A stretch of DNA of 64,000 nt. It comes from CADEED01 sp035502995. Its GTDB lineage: Bacteria; Pseudomonadota; Gammaproteobacteria; Steroidobacterales; Steroidobacteraceae. The position numbers were made by a program, and so were the translations under genes. The notes beneath the pieces are model-generated. The model was not told the DNA's origin. It searched no databases and saw nothing but the letters and a program-made list of their open reading frames with translations. Location of the stretch: contig DATJTW010000022.1 in NCBI GenBank assembly GCA_035502995.1, positions 44,506 to 108,505 on the forward strand. Direction: 5' to 3'. Positions 59,928 through 64,000 of the stretch are shown here, piece after piece (the stretch's first letter is position 1; every line of letters begins with the position of its first letter).

Positions 59928-62855
59928 ATGCAGAAGAATCACCGCCGCCGCGCCTGGATCGCGGCTGCCGCGCTCGGTCCAGCGCTCGGGATATCCACCG
60001 CCGCCGTCGCGCAGACGGCGCCGGCCGGCGCCACCGAGATCGAAGAAGTCACCGTCACGGGCAGCCGCATCCGGCGCCCGAACATCGAGAGCGCGAGCCC
60101 GGTCACGGTCGTCGACGTGGCCGAGATCAAGTACCAGGGAACCACCAGCATCGAGACGGCGCTGAACCGCCTGCCGCAGTTCACCGCGGACTCCAACGAG
60201 AACGGCTCGAACGGTTCGGACGGCACCGCCCGGGTCAACCTGCGCGACCTCGGCTCGAACCGCGTGCTCGTGCTGGTCGACGGGCAGCGCATGCTGCCGG
60301 TCGAGACCGCCGACGTGAATTTCATCCCGAGCTCGCTGCTCGAACGCGTCGACGTCGTCACCGGCGGCGCATCCGCGGTGTACGGCTCGGACGCGGTCGC
60401 CGGTGTCGTCAACTTCGTGATGAAGAAGAACCTGCAGGGCCTGCGCGTCGACGCGCAATACGGCATCGCGAACCACAAGAACGACAACGGCTACGTGCGC
60501 TCCGTCATCGACGACTCCGGCTTCGAGCTGCCGAAGTCCTCGCTGTGGGACGGCAAGCGCACCGACATCAACGTCTCGCTGGGCATGAACACCGAGGACG
60601 GCCGCGGCAATGCCACGTTCTATCTCGGCTACCGCGAGCTGGATCCGGTCACGCAGAACACGCGCGACTACTCCGCCTGCGGCCTCAACCTCGGCGGCGA
60701 CAGCAACGACGCGCTGGTCTGCGGCGGCTCGAGCAACAACCAGTGGGGCCGCTTCTCGATGCTCGGCGGACCGAACGCCGGCCTCAGCTACAACAACGTC
60801 AAGGACGGCCAGGCGAGCTGGGTCGAGGTCACCGGCGCCAACAGCGCGCAGTTCCTCTACAACTACGCGCCGACCAACTACATCCAGCGCCAGGACAAGC
60901 GCATCTCGGCGGGCGCATTCGCGCACTACGACTACAACGAGCACGCGCAGATCTACGGCAGCGTGATGTTCATGGACGACCACACGTATTCGCAGGCCGC
61001 GCCGAGCGCCTACTTCCTCGGCAACGTTTATCCCATCAACTGCGACAACCCGCTGCTGTCCACGCAACAGGCCGGCATCCTGTGCGGCAACGCGGCCGGC
61101 ACGGCGACGAACGTCGACACGTTCATCGGCTACCGCTTCGGCGGCGAAGGCGGCCCGCGCCGCGACGACCTGCGTCATACCGACTACCGCCTGAATCTCG
61201 GCGGCCGCGGCGACATCGCCGAGGGCTGGACGTACGACGTGTCCGCGCTGTACTCGCAGATCGTGCTCGACGAGAGCTACAAGAACGATCTCGACCTCAT
61301 CAAGGGCGCACGCGCCGTGCAGGTGGTGAACGTGAACGGCGTGCCGACCTGCCGCTCGGTGGTCGACGGCACGGATCCGAACTGCAAGCCGGCGAACGTC
61401 TTCCAGGCGTTCGGCATCTCGTCGGAAGCGTACGGCTACATCTACACGCCGACGTACACGCACGGCGTGCAGAAGGAGCAGGTCGTCAACGCGGTGGTCA
61501 ACGGCGATCTCGACCGCTACGGCATCAAACTACCGACGGCGCGCGAGGCCGTCGCGCTGGCCGTCGGCGTCGAGCACCGCACCGAGGACCTGTCGTTCGA
61601 GGCGGACGCGGTCGCGCAGCAGAAGGGCACGGTCGAGAACGCCGGCAGCTTCAAGGTCGACGAGGCGTTCGTCGAGCTCGACGTGCCGCTGGTCGCGGAG
61701 AAGCCCGGCATCGAGAGCCTGTCGCTGAACGTCGGTTACCGCTACTCCGACTACAGCGTCGCGGGCGGCACCGGCTTCACGGCCGACACGTACAAGGGCG
61801 AGCTGCAGTATTCGCCGGTGAAGTCGCTGAAGTTCCGCGGCAGCTACAACCGCGCGGTGCGCGCGCCGAACATCTCCGAGTTGTTCGCGGCGCAGGGCCT
61901 GGGCAACGTGGCCGCGCAGGATCCGTGCGCGGGTGCGTCGCCGCTGGCCCCGCTCGCCGACTGCCAGCGCAGCGGCGTGACGCAGGCGCAATACACGCAC
62001 ATCCTCGAATGCCCGGCGGACACCTGCGTGACGCTGGGCGGCGGCAACCTCGAGCTCAAGCCCGAGGCCGCCGACACGACGACGTTCGGCTTCGTCGTGA
62101 CGCCGGAGGCCCTGCCCGGCTTCTCGTTCTCGGCCGACTGGTTCGACATCAACGTCGACGGCTACATCGGCGCGGTCGATGCGACCACGGTCATCAACCA
62201 GTGCATCACGGGCGGGCTGCAGTTCTTCTGCGACCTGTTCCACCGCGACCCGACCACCGGCGTGTTGTTCGGCACGAACGGCTACATCGTGGCGACCAGC
62301 CAGAACACGGGCCACCTTTCGACGTCCGGCATCGACTTCACGGCGAACTACCGTGTCGCGCTCGGCTCGGCGGGAAATCTCGACATCGGCTTCCTCGGCA
62401 CGAAGCTGGACAGCCGCGAGGTCGAGCAGCTGCCGGGACTCGGCAGCTACGACTGCAAGGGGCTATACGGTCTCGCCTGCGGCCAGCCGACGCCGGCGTG
62501 GCGCCACAACCTGCGCTTCACGTACTCCACGCCCTCGGGTGGCGGCAACGTGTCGCTGAACTGGCGCTACTTCGGCTCCACGAAACTCTCGGCGAACACG
62601 GACAATCCGTTCCTCGCCGGCGACCACGTGGAGATCAATGCCAACATCCCGACGTACAACTACTTCGACCTGTTCGGCTCGTGGAAGCTGACGGATTCGC
62701 TCGAGTTGCGCGGCGGCGTCAACAACCTGCTCGACAAGAGCCCGCCGGCCATCGCCGCCGGCCTGCTCGCGTCGTTCGGCAACGGCAACACGTACCCGGG
62801 CGTCTTCGACCCGATGGGACGCATGGTGTTTGCCGGCGTGACGCTGGAGTTCTGA
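59928..62855 (+). CDS. TonB-dependent receptor, second copy
   Basis: This 975-residue protein has a signal peptide ending in AAVAQ and a TonB-box-like IEEVTVTGSRI. The plug has SIETALNRLPQF, VLVDGQRMLPV and GGASAVYGSDAVAGVVNFVM, typical of the oligosaccharide/peptide receptor group with a GSRI motif. The barrel ends FAGVTLEF with the terminal Phe. It belongs to a different branch from the receptor at 43406-46117. Eight Cys-containing external loops suggest disulfides. GGGGAG precedes the ATG. It lies 113 bases after the PQQ dehydrogenase, in an AT-rich promoter-like gap. Confidence 0.93.
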   Translation: MQKNHRRRAWIAAAALGPALGISTAAVAQTAPAGATEIEEVTVTGSRIRRPNIESASPVTVVDVAEIKYQGTTSIETALNRLPQFTADSNENGSNGSDGTARVNLRDLGSNRVLVLVDGQRMLPVETADVNFIPSSLLERVDVVTGGASAVYGSDAVAGVVNFVMKKNLQGLRVDAQYGIANHKNDNGYVRSVIDDSGFELPKSSLWDGKRTDINVSLGMNTEDGRGNATFYLGYRELDPVTQNTRDYSACGLNLGGDSNDALVCGGSSNNQWGRFSMLGGPNAGLSYNNVKDGQASWVEVTGANSAQFLYNYAPTNYIQRQDKRISAGAFAHYDYNEHAQIYGSVMFMDDHTYSQAAPSAYFLGNVYPINCDNPLLSTQQAGILCGNAAGTATNVDTFIGYRFGGEGGPRRDDLRHTDYRLNLGGRGDIAEGWTYDVSALYSQIVLDESYKNDLDLIKGARAVQVVNVNGVPTCRSVVDGTDPNCKPANVFQAFGISSEAYGYIYTPTYTHGVQKEQVVNAVVNGDLDRYGIKLPTAREAVALAVGVEHRTEDLSFEADAVAQQKGTVENAGSFKVDEAFVELDVPLVAEKPGIESLSLNVGYRYSDYSVAGGTGFTADTYKGELQYSPVKSLKFRGSYNRAVRAPNISELFAAQGLGNVAAQDPCAGASPLAPLADCQRSGVTQAQYTHILECPADTCVTLGGGNLELKPEAADTTTFGFVVTPEALPGFSFSADWFDINVDGYIGAVDATTVINQCITGGLQFFCDLFHRDPTTGVLFGTNGYIVATSQNTGHLSTSGIDFTANYRVALGSAGNLDIGFLGTKLDSREVEQLPGLGSYDCKGLYGLACGQPTPAWRHNLRFTYSTPSGGGNVSLNWRYFGSTKLSANTDNPFLAGDHVEINANIPTYNYFDLFGSWKLTDSLELRGGVNNLLDKSPPAIAAGLLASFGNGNTYPGVFDPMGRMVFAGVTLEF

Positions 62856-62867
62856 CCGGCCCGGGAC

Positions 62868-62893
62868 GGCCGGGCGGCCAACGCCGCCCGGCC
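62868..62893 (+). terminator. 11-bp hairpin after the TonB receptor gene
   Basis: GGCCGGGCGGC pairs with GCCGCCCGGCC around a CAAC loop, 13 bases after the receptor stop, followed by CTTCC. With no real T tract it may attenuate rather than stop transcription into the next gene. Confidence 0.6.
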
Positions 62894-62907
62894 CTTCCGC
62901 ACGACGA

Positions 62908-64000
62908 ATGCACATCCGACTCCTAGCTATTGCCGCCCTGGCCGTGCTGGCCGCCCCGGTGACGCGCGCCGCGCCGCCGCGGGCCGCGCTGGATTTCCGC
63001 ACGCCCACGTTCTCGGTGTCGCTGCGCGCCGATTCGCAGACCGTCGCGCGGCTCGCCCCGCTGGGCACGGCCGACTTCGATTTCGTTCCCGCGTCGCAGG
63101 GCCGTGCCGGCGACGGCTTCGCGCAGCTCGGCGACCTGACCCTGCGCTGGCGCTCTCCGGGCAGCGCGCATGCGGACTGGCGCGATGCCTCGACGTTCGC
63201 GCGGCGCGTGCCGGTGCGTGCGTTGCCCGCCGACGACGCGCTGGCCGCCGCCGACCTCACTGCGACGTTCGGCGCGGATTTTCCGTTGACCGTGCAGCGC
63301 CGTTGGCGCGCCGGCGGGCGCGCCCTCGCTCTGTCGTTCACCTTGACCAATACCTCCGCCGCGCCGGTCGAGATCGGCGCACTCGGCCTGCCGATGATCT
63401 TCGACGGCATCCTCACCGACCGCTCGCTCGACGAGGCGCATCGCCGCGCCAGCTTCGTCGATGCCAGCATCGCGAACGACGCCGGCTACGTGCAGGTCAC
63501 GCGGCTGAACGGCGCCGGCCCCGCGCTGCTGGTGTTGCCGGATGGCGCGGCGCCGCTCGAAGCGTGGCGGCCGCTGCTCGAAGACCGGACGAAACGCGGC
63601 CACACGTTCGAAGGATTCTTCGAGTGGATGGTCGCGAGCCGCGCCTGGGCAGAGCAGGAATGGCGGGGCGCCGGCGAGCCGTGGAATCCGCCGACCTCGT
63701 TCACGCTGGCACCGGGCGAATCCCGCACGTTGGGCTGGCGTTTCGTGTCGTCGCCGTCGATCCGCGCGATCGAGAACGCGCTGATCGCGGAGCGCCGCCC
63801 CGTCGTCGTCGGCGTCCCCGGCTACGTCATCCCCACGGATCTCGACGCCACGCTGTTCGTGTCGGCGCCGGCCCGCGTCACGGCCATCGACGTACAGCCG
63901 GCGGGCGCGCTGACGCTGACACCCGGCGACGTCACGCAGGGCTGGCAGCGTCACGCGGTGCGCGGCCTCGGCTGGGGCCGCGCGCGCGTCACGCTGAGCT
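62908..64000 (+). CDS. exported DUF5695-like protein (partial, runs off right edge)
   Basis: 364 codons are inside the window. A signal peptide (MHIRLLAIAALAVLAAPV, cleaved after TRA) leads to a beta-rich segment with LDFRTPTFSVSL, LRWRSPG, LGLPMIFDGIL, and FEGFFEWMVASRAWAEQEW followed by WNPPTSFTLAPGES. This resembles my memory of DUF5695 (PF18951), large exported proteins found near carbohydrate genes in bacteria and fungi; the family has no proven reaction. The ATG at 62908 lies 52 bases after the receptor gene, and the two may share a transcript. Confidence 0.6.
   Translation, partial: MHIRLLAIAALAVLAAPVTRAAPPRAALDFRTPTFSVSLRADSQTVARLAPLGTADFDFVPASQGRAGDGFAQLGDLTLRWRSPGSAHADWRDASTFARRVPVRALPADDALAAADLTATFGADFPLTVQRRWRAGGRALALSFTLTNTSAAPVEIGALGLPMIFDGILTDRSLDEAHRRASFVDASIANDAGYVQVTRLNGAGPALLVLPDGAAPLEAWRPLLEDRTKRGHTFEGFFEWMVASRAWAEQEWRGAGEPWNPPTSFTLAPGESRTLGWRFVSSPSIRAIENALIAERRPVVVGVPGYVIPTDLDATLFVSAPARVTAIDVQPAGALTLTPGDVTQGWQRHAVRGLGWGRARVTLS

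Noticed and set aside
59850..61463. A 537-codon minus-strand frame opposite the second TonB receptor.
   Set aside because: It is a shadow frame of the receptor gene, which has a signal peptide, plug motifs and terminal Phe.

Overview
The window is about 67% GC by eye and almost wholly coding. No gap exceeds 300 bases, and I saw no tRNA, rRNA, CRISPR array or complete insertion sequence. The gene content fits a high-GC, Gram-negative gammaproteobacterium, probably in the Xanthomonadales / Nevskiales / Steroidobacteraceae range. Supporting signs are an OprP-like porin in a pst operon, a yoaA-tsaB pair, a PhaC/PhaZ pair like that of pseudomonads, GTP-type PEP carboxykinase, and large TonB-dependent receptors in sugar loci with a LacI-type operator. 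Genus-level placement is inference.

1-8.8 kb (minus strand) is the unusual part. An ankyrin-TIR protein is followed by four genes joined by 4-bp stop/start overlaps: a three-helix membrane protein with a SHOCT-like segment, a 612-residue alpha-helical repeat protein, a lipoprotein, and a pYEATS / TRAFs-binding / patatin phospholipase with C-terminal membrane helices. A PGDYG-type gene lies downstream and runs off the left edge. This looks like an envelope-anchored signalling or conflict (possibly defence) module. It is my main candidate for an undescribed system.

8.9-23.3 kb is a nearly complete phosphate locus: pstS, a porin, pstCAB and phoU. dapE intervenes, then a DUF47 regulator with a Pit transporter, then glutathione transferase, dsbB and a small membrane protein, then a second phoU, phoR and phoB. 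23.4-26.1 kb carries tsaB and a DinG/YoaA-type Fe-S helicase.

26.1-34.7 kb (minus) is a cell-surface cluster: three small secreted proteins, two of them rich in DUF11-like repeats, upstream of a 1955-residue outer-membrane protein that combines DUF11-like, SdrD-B-like, OmpA-like and beta-barrel parts. A stem-loop with a T tract abuts the start codon of the large gene.

34.9-38.0 kb makes, degrades and coats polyhydroxyalkanoate (phaC, phaZ, a phasin with a near-consensus promoter). pckG, a class III cyclase-FHA protein and an exported M28 peptidase follow.

42.4-51.5 kb looks like an arabinan / L-arabinose locus: a FadR-type regulator, a TonB receptor, a GH5-like enzyme, an exported mutarotase, a sugar-acid dehydratase and a GH43 arabinanase. 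Housekeeping genes follow (DUF985 cupin, dusA, rluF-like, a methyltransferase, a siderophore-interacting protein, PadR). The right edge, 56.6-64 kb, has DUF2891, a PQQ dehydrogenase with an inserted cytochrome c, a second TonB receptor and a partial DUF5695-like protein, probably a second exported sugar-processing set.
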